In this document: positions 1 to 6,174 of the stretch, in pieces
Layout of the letters: each line of letters starts with the position of its first letter
Position numbering within the stretch: the stretch's first letter is position 1
From: Nanobdellota archaeon
GTDB taxonomy: Archaea; Nanobdellota; Nanobdellia; Woesearchaeales; B3-WOES
Assembly: GCA_023131705.1 (NCBI GenBank)
Contig: JAGLZG010000258.1
Span: 1-7,578 of the forward strand
Direction: 5' to 3'
Length of the DNA: 7,578 nt
Position numbers and translations under genes: made by a program
Notes under the pieces: generated by a model
Told to the model about the DNA's origin: nothing
Seen by the model: the letters and a program-made list of their open reading frames with translations, nothing else
Databases searched by the model: none

Positions 1-69
1 ATAATGGCTAAATATAAGGGAAAGGTTGATGGCAAAAAAGCGATGGAAATCCTCAAAAATTTATCTTAA
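1..69 (+). CDS. 3' end of a gene, possibly the GatB/GatE amidotransferase tail domain (partial)
   Basis: An open frame enters from the left edge and ends at TAA 67-69, giving the last 22 residues of a protein. The tail contains KYKGKVDGKKAMEILKNL. This resembles the C-terminal YqeY-like tail of archaeal GatE and of GatB, where a final helix with a GKxDGK-type turn contacts the tRNA of the Glu-tRNA(Gln)/Asp-tRNA(Asn) amidotransferase. That assignment comes from remembered family pattern over very few residues and is tentative. The ATG at position 4 should not be taken as a start, because the frame is open to the window edge. The gene is convergent with the next one; the gap between them is 87 bp and holds a hairpin. 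Confidence 0.45.
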   Translation: MMAKYKGKVDGKKAMEILKNLS

Positions 70-84
70 TAAATTTTTGAAATC

Positions 85-109
85 CTAAAAATTGTTTTAC
101 AATTTTTAG
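85..109. terminator. Hairpin in a convergent gap, candidate bidirectional terminator
   Basis: A perfect 10-bp stem, CTAAAAATTG at 85-94 and CAATTTTTAG at 100-109, encloses a 5-nt loop (TTTTA). It lies 15 bp past the stop at 69 and 47 bp past the 3' end of the facing gene. The stem is very A/T-rich. Archaeal termination usually depends on T-tracts and less on hairpins, so the T-runs within and after the stem may matter more than the fold. Function is inferred from position. Confidence 0.45.
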
Positions 110-156
110 TCTTCTAAAAAAGATTATTAATAAAACTTTTTCTTGTTATTGTACAT

Positions 157-960
157 TCAGGGCATAAGGCTATACACTTTGTCAACTAGGTTTATGAAGT
201 TATTATGGTTTCTTTTGAGAACAGAAATTTCGCGATGATAATCATTCATTCCCCAAATCTTCCAGTCAAACTTCTTTTGTTCTTTTTTTGGTAAAGAAGA
301 AATAAACCTAAATTCTGCGTCCTTTAAAAATAAGGTGGATCTATTAACTCTTTTACATTCAACATCTTTAAGCAATGGTGTTACAGAGTGTGCTGTTCCG
401 TTCCGGATTAATATAAACTTTTCAAACTCCTCTGAATAAATCTCCTTTTTAATGTAATGTCTTAATTCATCATTCTTTAGGTTCTCTAGAACTTCATACC
501 TATTTTTACCTTCACTGTCATAATATTCCTTTAAGAACTCGAAAAAGGAATTAACCAAATTTCCACCCCTCATAACAAAAGATTGATACCCTTTCTTAAA
601 ACCATGAACCCGAGCATTTGCATTCTTGTATGTTGAATCAACCAATTCAAGATCGTTTATGTCCCCTTTCATATAAATTAATAAATCAAAGATGTGCATA
701 TGATACTGAAATAACCTTTCAATGTAGGTTTCAGTTCTTATCTGCAAGATAGCCTTATCAAACTCTTTCATCCTCCTTGTTGCTCTACTAAATGATTCCT
801 TCTTAGGTTTTATTATCTTTAAGAATTTATCGTGCGTTTTTTGGATATAGTCATACATCTTAGGGTCATCCTGAGAAAGGTCTTTATACCTAACAGAAAA
901 TTCCCTCTCCAGATACGTTACGAGAGTAACTTTTCTTTCCAAATCTTCGAGTTTTTTCAT
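157..960 (-). CDS. Uncharacterised helical protein with a HEPN-like RNGTAH motif
   Basis: I do not recognise a named family for this protein of about 267 residues. Counted from ATG 958-960, it is charged and predominantly helical, with no signal peptide or membrane segment. Near residues 186-191 it reads ILIRNGTAHS, encoded at 388-405. The R-N-x3-H spacing matches the RX4-6H catalytic motif of HEPN-superfamily ribonucleases and follows a predicted helix, as it does in that family. The flanking helix-rich segments (about 80-150 and 155-185) could be the rest of a HEPN bundle. I chose ATG 960 over the in-frame TTG at 966 because a TATA-like box at 984-993 would start transcription at about 960-964, giving a leaderless message, and no SD is present. 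It stands alone: no nucleotidyltransferase (MNT) partner is adjacent. An RNase or toxin role is inference; it could equally be an inactive helical protein. Confidence 0.75.
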   Translation of the reverse strand: MKKLEDLERKVTLVTYLEREFSVRYKDLSQDDPKMYDYIQKTHDKFLKIIKPKKESFSRATRRMKEFDKAILQIRTETYIERLFQYHMHIFDLLIYMKGDINDLELVDSTYKNANARVHGFKKGYQSFVMRGGNLVNSFFEFLKEYYDSEGKNRYEVLENLKNDELRHYIKKEIYSEEFEKFILIRNGTAHSVTPLLKDVECKRVNRSTLFLKDAEFRFISSLPKKEQKKFDWKIWGMNDYHREISVLKRNHNNFINLVDKVYSLMP

Positions 961-983
961 ATGCAACGAGGAAGCATATCTGG

Positions 984-993
984 CCTTTTAAAT
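984..993 (-). promoter_or_regulatory. TATA/BRE-like promoter of the HEPN-like gene
   Basis: On the minus strand this reads ATTTAAAAGG, preceded by purine-rich GAAAG, the usual layout of an archaeal BRE plus TATA box. Its centre is about 28 nt upstream of ATG 960, which puts the start of transcription at or within a few nucleotides of the start codon. Confidence 0.5.
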
Positions 994-1003
994 CTTTCTA
1001 TTT

Positions 1004-1020
1004 TTACTATTTAACAGTAA
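1004..1020. repeat. Imperfect 17-bp palindrome in a divergent promoter region
   Basis: TTACTATTTAACAGTAA pairs with its own reverse complement at every position except one, around a central T. It lies between the minus-strand TATA box (984-993) and the plus-strand TATA box (1044-1051), where a dimeric regulator could act on either promoter. Short palindromes are frequent in A/T-rich DNA, so chance is possible. The rest of 961-1107 shows only the promoters described here. Confidence 0.35.
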
Positions 1021-1043
1021 TCAAATTTAATCTTACCATAAAC

Positions 1044-1051
1044 TTTATAAA
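1044..1051 (+). promoter_or_regulatory. TATA box of the pyruvate phosphate dikinase gene
   Basis: TTTATAAA is a near-consensus archaeal TATA box. Transcription would begin about 25 nt downstream, near 1072-1076, leaving a leader of roughly 32-36 nt before ATG 1108. Unlike the other promoters in the window it predicts a leadered mRNA, in agreement with the SD-like sequence at 1096-1100. Confidence 0.6.
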
Positions 1052-1095
1052 CAATCCTTAAATCCTTTTTATTGTAATCATAATAAAATCTACAA

Positions 1096-1100
1096 GGGGG
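1096..1100 (+). promoter_or_regulatory. SD-like sequence deciding the ppdK start
   Basis: GGGGG, flanked by A-rich sequence, lies 7 nt upstream of ATG 1108. It can pair with the CCUCC of the archaeal 16S 3' end through one G-U pair. It supports ATG 1108 as the start, and the encoded N-terminus is as expected for PPDK. Confidence 0.55.
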
Positions 1101-1107
1101 AATTTAA

Positions 1108-3702
1108 ATGTCAAAAGAAAAATATGTCTATGATTTTGAAGAAGGAAAAAAAGAGATGAAAGAGCTGTTAGGTGGAAAAGGGGCTAATCTTGCTGAAATG
1201 ACAGGCTTGGGAATTCCGGTTCCGCCTGGATTCACTATAACAACAGAAACCTGCGCTAAATTCTATGAACTGGGAAAAAAATATCCTGAAAGTCTTAATA
1301 AAGAGGTTGACGAGCATATAAAAAAATTAGAAGAAAAGATGGGAAAAAAACTGGGAGATCCGGTTGACCCCTTGCTGGTTTCTGTAAGGTCAGGAGCAGC
1401 AGTATCAATGCCTGGAATGATGGATACTGTTCTTAATCTTGGATTAAATGACATTTCTGTTCAGGGCTTGATCAAAAAAACCGGAAATGAAAGATTCGCA
1501 TTGGATTCTTATAGAAGATTCATTCAGATGTTTGGAGATGTTGTAATGGGTGTTGAGCATGCTAAATTTGAGGAAATACTGGAAAATGCAAAAGCAACAA
1601 AAGGAGTTGAATATGACACTGATTTAGATGCAAATGACCTGAAAAAGGTTGTTGAGGAATATAAAAAAGCGATAAAAGAGGAAAAAGGAGAAGACTTTCC
1701 CCAGGAGCCGGGAAAACAATTGCAGATGGCAATTGATGCTGTTTTCAGCTCATGGAATAATTCAAGAGCAATAGCATACAGGAGATTAAATGATATTAAA
1801 GGGTTGATAGGAACAGCAGTTAATGTTCAGGTCATGGTTTATGGCAATATGGGAGATACATCAGGGACAGGCGTTGCTTTCACACGAAATCCATCAACAG
1901 GGGAAAATAAGATTTATGGAGAATTCTTGATGAATGCTCAGGGTGAAGATGTTGTAGCCGGGATAAGAACACCAAGGCTGATTAAAGAACTTGAAAAAGA
2001 GGCACCAGACTGCTACAATCAATTCATGGAAATCGCAAAAAAACTGGAAACCCATTACAAGGATATGCAGGACATGGAATTTACAATACAGGAAGGAAAA
2101 TTATTTTTCCTGCAGACAAGAACCGGAAAAAGAACAGCTGCAGCCGCAGTAAGGATTGCAGTAGAGATGGTTGATGAAAAATTGATAACAAAAGAAGAGG
2201 CGTTACTAAGAGTTGACCCTGATTCATTAGACCAATTGCTGCATCCTCAGTTAGATGATGTAGCAAAAAAAGAGACAGAAGTAATTACAAAAGGTTTGCC
2301 GGCTTCACCTGGAGCAGCCGTTGGAGAGGTTGTATTTACTGCTGAACATGCAAAAGAAGAGGCAGAGCAGGGAAAAGATGTTATTCTGGTAAGAACAGAA
2401 ACATCACCAGAAGACATAGAGGGAATGAATGCAGCAAAAGGAATTCTGACAGCCAGGGGCGGAATGACAAGCCATGCCGCTGTAGTAGCAAGGGGAATGG
2501 GAAAATGCTGTGTAGCAGGATGCGGAGATATAAATGTTAATGAAAAGGAAAAGCAGTTCACTCTGAAAGATTTAACAATTAAAGAAAGAGAATATATAAC
2601 ACTGGATGGCTCAACAGGAGAAGTCTATAAAGGAAAGATTCCTGTAGTTGATCCGGAACTATCTGGAGACTTTGCCACTTTAATGAAATGGGCTGATAAA
2701 ACAAAAAAATTAGGAGTAAGAGCAAATGCAGACACCCCAAAAGATGCAGAGACTGCTGTCAAATTCGGGGCAGAAGGTATTGGTTTATGCAGAACAGAGC
2801 ATATGTTCTTTGAAGGTGACAGGATCAAGGCAGTAAGAGAGATGATTCTGGCAGAAGACCTGGAAGGAAGAAAAAAGGCATTAGCCAAATTGCTTCCTTA
2901 CCAAAAACAGGATTTTGTAGGCTTGTTTAAGGCAATGGGTAAAAGACCAGTCACAATAAGGCTTTTAGACCCTCCACTGCATGAATTCCTGCCTAAAGAG
3001 GAAAAAGATATTGAAGAACTGGCAAAAGAGACAGATGTTACAGTTGAAAAACTAAAAGAAAAGATATCTGATCTTCATGAATTCAACCCAATGCTGGGAC
3101 ATAGAGGATGCAGGTTAGGAATAGCATACCCTGAAATAACAGAGATGCAGGCAAGAGCTATATTTGAAGCAGCAGCAGAAACAGGAGCAATTCCAGAAGT
3201 GATGATTCCATTGGTAGGGCATGTAAAGGAATTCACAAACCAAAAAGAAATTGTAGTAAAAGTAGCCGAAGAAGTGATGAAAAACAGGGAATACAAGATA
3301 GGAACAATGATTGAAGTTCCAAGAGGAGCATTGACAGCAGATGAAATAGCAAAAGAAGCAGAATTTTTCTCATTTGGAACTAATGATTTAACCCAGATGG
3401 GCTGTGGATTTAGCAGGGATGATGCAGGAAAATTCCTAAACCAGTATGTTGAACTTGGAATTTATGAAAAAGACCCTTTCCAGGTATTAGACCAGGAAGG
3501 TGTTGGACAGCTGATAAAAATTGCAGTTGAAAAAGGAAAAGCAGCAAGACCTGATATTAAGTTAGGTATATGTGGAGAGCATGGCGGAGAGCCATCTTCA
3601 GTAGAGTTCTGCCACAATGTTGGCCTAAACTATGTAAGCTGCTCGCCATTCAGGGTTCCGATTGCAAGGCTGGCAGCTGCGCAGGCTGTTTTGAAAAATT
3701 AA
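1108..3702 (+). CDS. ppdK: Pyruvate, phosphate dikinase
   Basis: The 864-residue product is a full-length cytosolic PPDK; the Clostridium symbiosum enzyme has about 874. It interconverts ATP + phosphate + pyruvate and AMP + PPi + phosphoenolpyruvate through a phosphohistidine that swings between two active sites. The N-terminal ATP-grasp part (about 1-340) has GGKGANLAEM with K24, SVRSGAAVSMPGMMDT with R94, and LQTRTGKRT with R338. The central swivelling domain (about 390-510) has GGMTSHAAVVAR with catalytic H456. The C-terminal PEP/pyruvate barrel (about 525-864) has GLCRTEHMFF (R562), TIRLLDPPLHEF (R618), the metal ligands E736 (MIEVPRG) and D760 (FGTNDLTQ), and the general acid/base C822 (GICGEHGGEP). 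All key residues are present, so it should be active. In fermentative archaea it can replace or reverse pyruvate kinase. It is apparently monocistronic; its stop overlaps the stop of the convergent gene. Confidence 0.98.
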   Translation: MSKEKYVYDFEEGKKEMKELLGGKGANLAEMTGLGIPVPPGFTITTETCAKFYELGKKYPESLNKEVDEHIKKLEEKMGKKLGDPVDPLLVSVRSGAAVSMPGMMDTVLNLGLNDISVQGLIKKTGNERFALDSYRRFIQMFGDVVMGVEHAKFEEILENAKATKGVEYDTDLDANDLKKVVEEYKKAIKEEKGEDFPQEPGKQLQMAIDAVFSSWNNSRAIAYRRLNDIKGLIGTAVNVQVMVYGNMGDTSGTGVAFTRNPSTGENKIYGEFLMNAQGEDVVAGIRTPRLIKELEKEAPDCYNQFMEIAKKLETHYKDMQDMEFTIQEGKLFFLQTRTGKRTAAAAVRIAVEMVDEKLITKEEALLRVDPDSLDQLLHPQLDDVAKKETEVITKGLPASPGAAVGEVVFTAEHAKEEAEQGKDVILVRTETSPEDIEGMNAAKGILTARGGMTSHAAVVARGMGKCCVAGCGDINVNEKEKQFTLKDLTIKEREYITLDGSTGEVYKGKIPVVDPELSGDFATLMKWADKTKKLGVRANADTPKDAETAVKFGAEGIGLCRTEHMFFEGDRIKAVREMILAEDLEGRKKALAKLLPYQKQDFVGLFKAMGKRPVTIRLLDPPLHEFLPKEEKDIEELAKETDVTVEKLKEKISDLHEFNPMLGHRGCRLGIAYPEITEMQARAIFEAAAETGAIPEVMIPLVGHVKEFTNQKEIVVKVAEEVMKNREYKIGTMIEVPRGALTADEIAKEAEFFSFGTNDLTQMGCGFSRDDAGKFLNQYVELGIYEKDPFQVLDQEGVGQLIKIAVEKGKAARPDIKLGICGEHGGEPSSVEFCHNVGLNYVSCSPFRVPIARLAAAQAVLKN

Positions 3703-4421
3703 ACATATTTTTTTATTATTTTTATATATCTTTTGTTTAATCCACCCAACCTAAAGATAATCACTTTTTTAAAACCGGCTTTTTTTACAAATTCAAAATC
3801 TTTTTCTAAATCTTTTGGAGGCAAAATTGGTTCAGTTCCAAGCATGCCTTTTTCAATTGTTCCTAAACTCACAGAATAATTTTCTTCATCCTTTATTTTT
3901 GTGAGGTTTCTTTTTATTCTCTTATTTAAAATAGGTTTTAGCATGCTGGAGTACCACATGATGCTTTTTTCTAGTCCAATATCATAGTTAAGGCCTATTT
4001 TATCCATCAATATTGAAAAACAAGGACATACTGCAATTGTAATCCTTTTTTTATTTTCCTGCAGGAATTTTCTTATAATTTTTTTATTATTTCTGAATTT
4101 TAGAATGTTTTTAATTATCAATTTTATGTTAAGAAAAGGAGGCTCTAAATCTATCAGAAGATGATTTTTGCATTTTTTTAGTTCTTTGAATATCTTTACC
4201 AGATCTTCTGTATTAGAAAAAGGAGATATCCAGTAAGAGTTAGGTATGCTTGGCCAGTAGGCGCATTCTGCTTTTTCATTGATTTTTTTAACCTGTTTTT
4301 CAAGCTTTTTAAACTCATCTAATGACTTTGCAGCTATAAACAATCTTGTCCTGAAATCTATAAGTTTTAATTTGTCAAGATTCTCTTTCGTAGGAAACTC
4401 TTCATAAAATTCTACTCTCAC
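3699..4421 (-). CDS. Hypothetical protein, probable TIM-barrel-like fold, paired with a glycosidase-like gene
   Basis: The 240-residue product belongs to no family I can name. Alternating hydrophobic strands and helices suggest an eight-fold beta/alpha barrel: RLFIAA (about 26-31), AECAYWPSIP (51-60), HLLIDLEPP (87-95), RITIAVCP (126-133), MWYSSM (155-160), VSLGTIEKG (184-192) and KVIIFRLGG (219-227). Acidic pairs at strand ends, D91/E93 in LLIDLEPP and E190 in GTIEKG, and aromatic YWPSIPNSYW (55-64) would suit carbohydrate binding or hydrolysis. The start is GTG 4421, which shares GTGA with the upstream stop, so the two genes are very likely translationally coupled. No signal peptide or membrane segment is seen, so it is probably cytosolic. 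A carbohydrate role is inferred from the neighbour and fold impression; no catalytic motif was recognised. Confidence 0.85.
   Translation of the reverse strand: MRVEFYEEFPTKENLDKLKLIDFRTRLFIAAKSLDEFKKLEKQVKKINEKAECAYWPSIPNSYWISPFSNTEDLVKIFKELKKCKNHLLIDLEPPFLNIKLIIKNILKFRNNKKIIRKFLQENKKRITIAVCPCFSILMDKIGLNYDIGLEKSIMWYSSMLKPILNKRIKRNLTKIKDEENYSVSLGTIEKGMLGTEPILPPKDLEKDFEFVKKAGFKKVIIFRLGGLNKRYIKIIKKYV
3707..3726 (+). terminator. T-rich terminator after ppdK
   Basis: Four bases past the TAA of ppdK comes a T-tract (T7, then T5) broken by a few A residues, the usual form of archaeal intrinsic termination. It lies inside the 3' end of the convergent minus-strand gene, where the same bases encode the lysine/isoleucine-rich tail. 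No hairpin is needed or seen. Confidence 0.6.
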
Positions 4422-5518
4422 TCTGCCAACCCCAAATAATTAACACACCACAACATTGATTCATCTGAATAATAAAAAAGGGATTTATAGGGGTTGCCTT
4501 TGCTGTCAAATAATTCCAGGAAGTTTTTGTATTTTTCAATTATTTTTTTATACTTAAGAAGGTATTCTCCTGCTTTTTTCTTATTAACTCTGGAAACTAT
4601 GTCAACATACAAAGGACCCATGTGCCACCATACTGTATCTCTTTCATAACCTTTTGCAAAAACCTCCAGAGAAATCATGTCATGCTCTTTTATTTTTGAA
4701 TGGTAATATCTCAAAGGAAATGGTTTATCCAGGCCATGCTGCTGTATTTTTTCAACACAGGATTCCAGCATTTTTTTATCATTAAAAATACCGCACCAAA
4801 AAGGAAAAACATTAGCATCACCTGTTACAAAATCATAGCCAGACAGATCATCTATGAAATGCGTCTTTTTCCAAAAGTTTTCTTTGATCAGACTTTCATA
4901 ATCATACTTTGCAAGAGGATTATCAAGAATCTTTATTTTACCCAGCTCCAAAGCAAGCATACCTGCCATGCAATTATCATAGCAGCTGCTTTTTCTTAAA
5001 CTATAGTCCTTCATAGACGAAAAAACCCTGTCCTTTTTAACTAAACCAGTTTCTTTATCTATAACAATATCAAAATATCTTTTTATTTCTTTGTTTAGAA
5101 AATCCCTATGCTTAAGGATTAATTTTCTATCATTCAATAACCTTAAGCTTCTTATAATAAAAGGAACACTATCAGAAGCATAATAAGGAAAATCAAAAGC
5201 AACTCCTTTTGGATTTATTGTTGTGAATATCCCTTTTTGCTTTGAAAAAATATCCAGGGCATATTCCAGTGTTTTTTTAACCCTTTCTTTGTAACCAAGT
5301 TTAATTAATGATTCGCAGCACCATCCAAAATCCCTGCTATAAAACAATCTAAAATGCCCATTGCTGACCATAAAATATCTTCCATTCCAGCAATCCTCTA
5401 TGATTTGTTTGCAGATTTGTATGTGGTTGCCTTTGTATTTTTTTATGCCTTTAAATAAAACTTTAATCCTTCTTTTGAACATACGAAGTCCTTCTTTTAA
5501 GAAGATTGGTTTTAGCAT
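4418..5518 (-). CDS. Glycosidase-like (alpha/alpha)6-barrel protein
   Basis: The 366-residue protein looks like a six-hairpin glycosidase, the fold of glucoamylase (GH15), amylo-alpha-1,6-glucosidase and GH63/GH37 enzymes. Paired helices carry conserved-looking turns rich in acidic and aromatic residues: FYSRDFGW (59-66), DFPYYASDSVPF (109-120), CYDNCMAGM (179-187), DFVTGDANVFPFW (229-241), RDTVWWHMGP (293-302) and YYSDESMLW (349-357). D63, D116, D234, D294 and E353 are candidate catalytic or sugar-binding acids; I cannot say which pair acts. At 366 residues it is a catalytic domain only, with no signal peptide, so a cytosolic glycan or oligosaccharide is the likely substrate. ATG 5518 fits a leaderless message from the TATA box at 5541-5550. 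ATG 5482, 12 codons in and preceded by GAAGGA, is an alternative. It is first in a two-gene operon with the coupled TIM-barrel-like gene. Confidence 0.8.
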   Translation of the reverse strand: MLKPIFLKEGLRMFKRRIKVLFKGIKKYKGNHIQICKQIIEDCWNGRYFMVSNGHFRLFYSRDFGWCCESLIKLGYKERVKKTLEYALDIFSKQKGIFTTINPKGVAFDFPYYASDSVPFIIRSLRLLNDRKLILKHRDFLNKEIKRYFDIVIDKETGLVKKDRVFSSMKDYSLRKSSCYDNCMAGMLALELGKIKILDNPLAKYDYESLIKENFWKKTHFIDDLSGYDFVTGDANVFPFWCGIFNDKKMLESCVEKIQQHGLDKPFPLRYYHSKIKEHDMISLEVFAKGYERDTVWWHMGPLYVDIVSRVNKKKAGEYLLKYKKIIEKYKNFLELFDSKGNPYKSLFYYSDESMLWCVNYLGLAE

Positions 5519-5533
5519 AATCTTATAAGATTA
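5518..5533. repeat. Perfect 16-bp palindrome at the start of the glycosidase-like gene
   Basis: TAATCTTATAAGATTA is its own reverse complement and includes the first base of the minus-strand start codon. It therefore sits on the predicted transcription start of a leaderless mRNA, where a bound dimer would block initiation, or where the RNA could fold at its 5' end. An operator role is inferred from symmetry and position. Confidence 0.5.
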
Positions 5534-5540
5534 GCATTTT

Positions 5541-5550
5541 TATTTAAAAT
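5541..5550 (-). promoter_or_regulatory. TATA-like promoter of the glycosidase-like operon
   Basis: On the minus strand this reads ATTTTAAATA. Its centre is about 27 nt upstream of ATG 5518, predicting initiation at or next to the start codon. A second A/T-rich stretch just upstream (about 5555-5562) could also serve as the box. Confidence 0.45.
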
Positions 5551-5569
5551 TATCTATTTAAAAAGATAC

Positions 5570-5581
5570 TACTATATAGTA
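5570..5581. repeat. Perfect 12-bp palindrome midway between divergent promoters
   Basis: TACTATATAGTA is a perfect palindrome almost exactly in the centre of the 112-bp space between the divergent start codons. It is about 20 bp behind the minus-strand TATA box and 17 bp behind the plus-strand one, a suitable place for a regulator shared by both. It is A/T-rich, so a chance palindrome cannot be excluded. Confidence 0.4.
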
Positions 5582-5598
5582 AATAAATAATAGAAAGG

Positions 5599-5608
5599 TT
5601 TATAAATA
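5599..5608 (+). promoter_or_regulatory. BRE/TATA promoter of the unknown-protein/hydrolase operon
   Basis: TTTATAAATA preceded by GAAAGG gives a strong archaeal BRE-TATA combination. The centre is about 27 nt upstream of ATG 5631, so the mRNA should be leaderless; no SD-like sequence is present. Confidence 0.65.
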
Positions 5609-5630
5609 AGAATATCATCTTATTGATAAA

Positions 5631-6170
5631 ATGTTAGAAGAAATAGATGAACTCTATCAAATAATAGATGATCACTTGAAGTTGAACAAAGAGCTAGTTA
5701 ATGATTACTTAGATCTTATATTAGATTACAATGCAATAAAAAATAGAAAAAATAAAATAACTAAGGAAATAACAGATAAAATTACTGAACCAAATCTCAA
5801 GAGGGATTTACTAAACAGATTTAACTTTTCCTACAAAGACATAGATGGTAAGATCCTAAACATTAAGGATACCTTAAGAAAATTAACATTATTTCGTACT
5901 ATTAATGAAGATTTTGAAAAAGCACTTTATCACGGTAAAAAATACGTTCTTTTAGAAAATAAAGATGAATTATTAAGGGGAATTTTTTATATCACAAAAA
6001 GTGGTTATACAAAAAATTTTATGGAAGGGGGCCTGGAAAAAGCAACAGAATATATAGAGAATGAGAAAAAAAAGATTTTAGCAAATCCCCACATGCCCAA
6101 AGAAGATCAAAAAAAGCGTATGGAGATGTACCAGGACATAATTAAGGGTACTACACCTGTTTGGCTTTAG
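5631..6170 (+). CDS. Hypothetical charged helical protein
   Basis: The 179-residue product matches no family I recognise. It is lysine- and glutamate-rich. Residues 1-60 look like long amphipathic helices with frequent leucine/isoleucine spacing (possible coiled coil), followed by another helical segment (about 70-100), a short hydrophobic stretch KKYVLLEN (103-110), and a charged helix at 132-150. The C-terminus ends in TTPVWL. No membrane segment, cysteine cluster or nuclease motif is visible. ATG 5631 is chosen because a strong BRE-TATA lies at the leaderless distance and no earlier in-frame ATG is seen. The stop at 6170 is 4 nt before the hydrolase ATG, so the two are co-transcribed and perhaps functionally linked. 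A binding or regulatory partner of the hydrolase is possible, but nothing in the sequence proves it. Confidence 0.8.
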   Translation: MLEEIDELYQIIDDHLKLNKELVNDYLDLILDYNAIKNRKNKITKEITDKITEPNLKRDLLNRFNFSYKDIDGKILNIKDTLRKLTLFRTINEDFEKALYHGKKYVLLENKDELLRGIFYITKSGYTKNFMEGGLEKATEYIENEKKKILANPHMPKEDQKKRMEMYQDIIKGTTPVWL

Positions 6171-6174
6171 TATA

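Noticed and set aside
85..109. Possible CRISPR or small-RNA hairpin after the first gene
   Set aside because: It is a single hairpin with no repeated unit or promoter; a terminator in a convergent gap explains it. No repeat array was seen anywhere in the window.
832..1014. 60-residue plus-strand open frame crossing the start of the HEPN-like gene
   Set aside because: It is mostly the complement of the real minus-strand gene, has no recognisable content, and runs across that gene's promoter.
1263..3296. Several minus-strand open frames of 61-104 residues opposite ppdK
   Set aside because: They are opposite-strand shadows of a highly conserved gene, rich in serine, proline and leucine as antisense frames usually are, and have no promoter or start signal.
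4700..4999. 99-residue plus-strand open frame inside the glycosidase-like gene
   Set aside because: Complement of the coding region, with no TATA box or SD at a suitable distance and a low-complexity translation.
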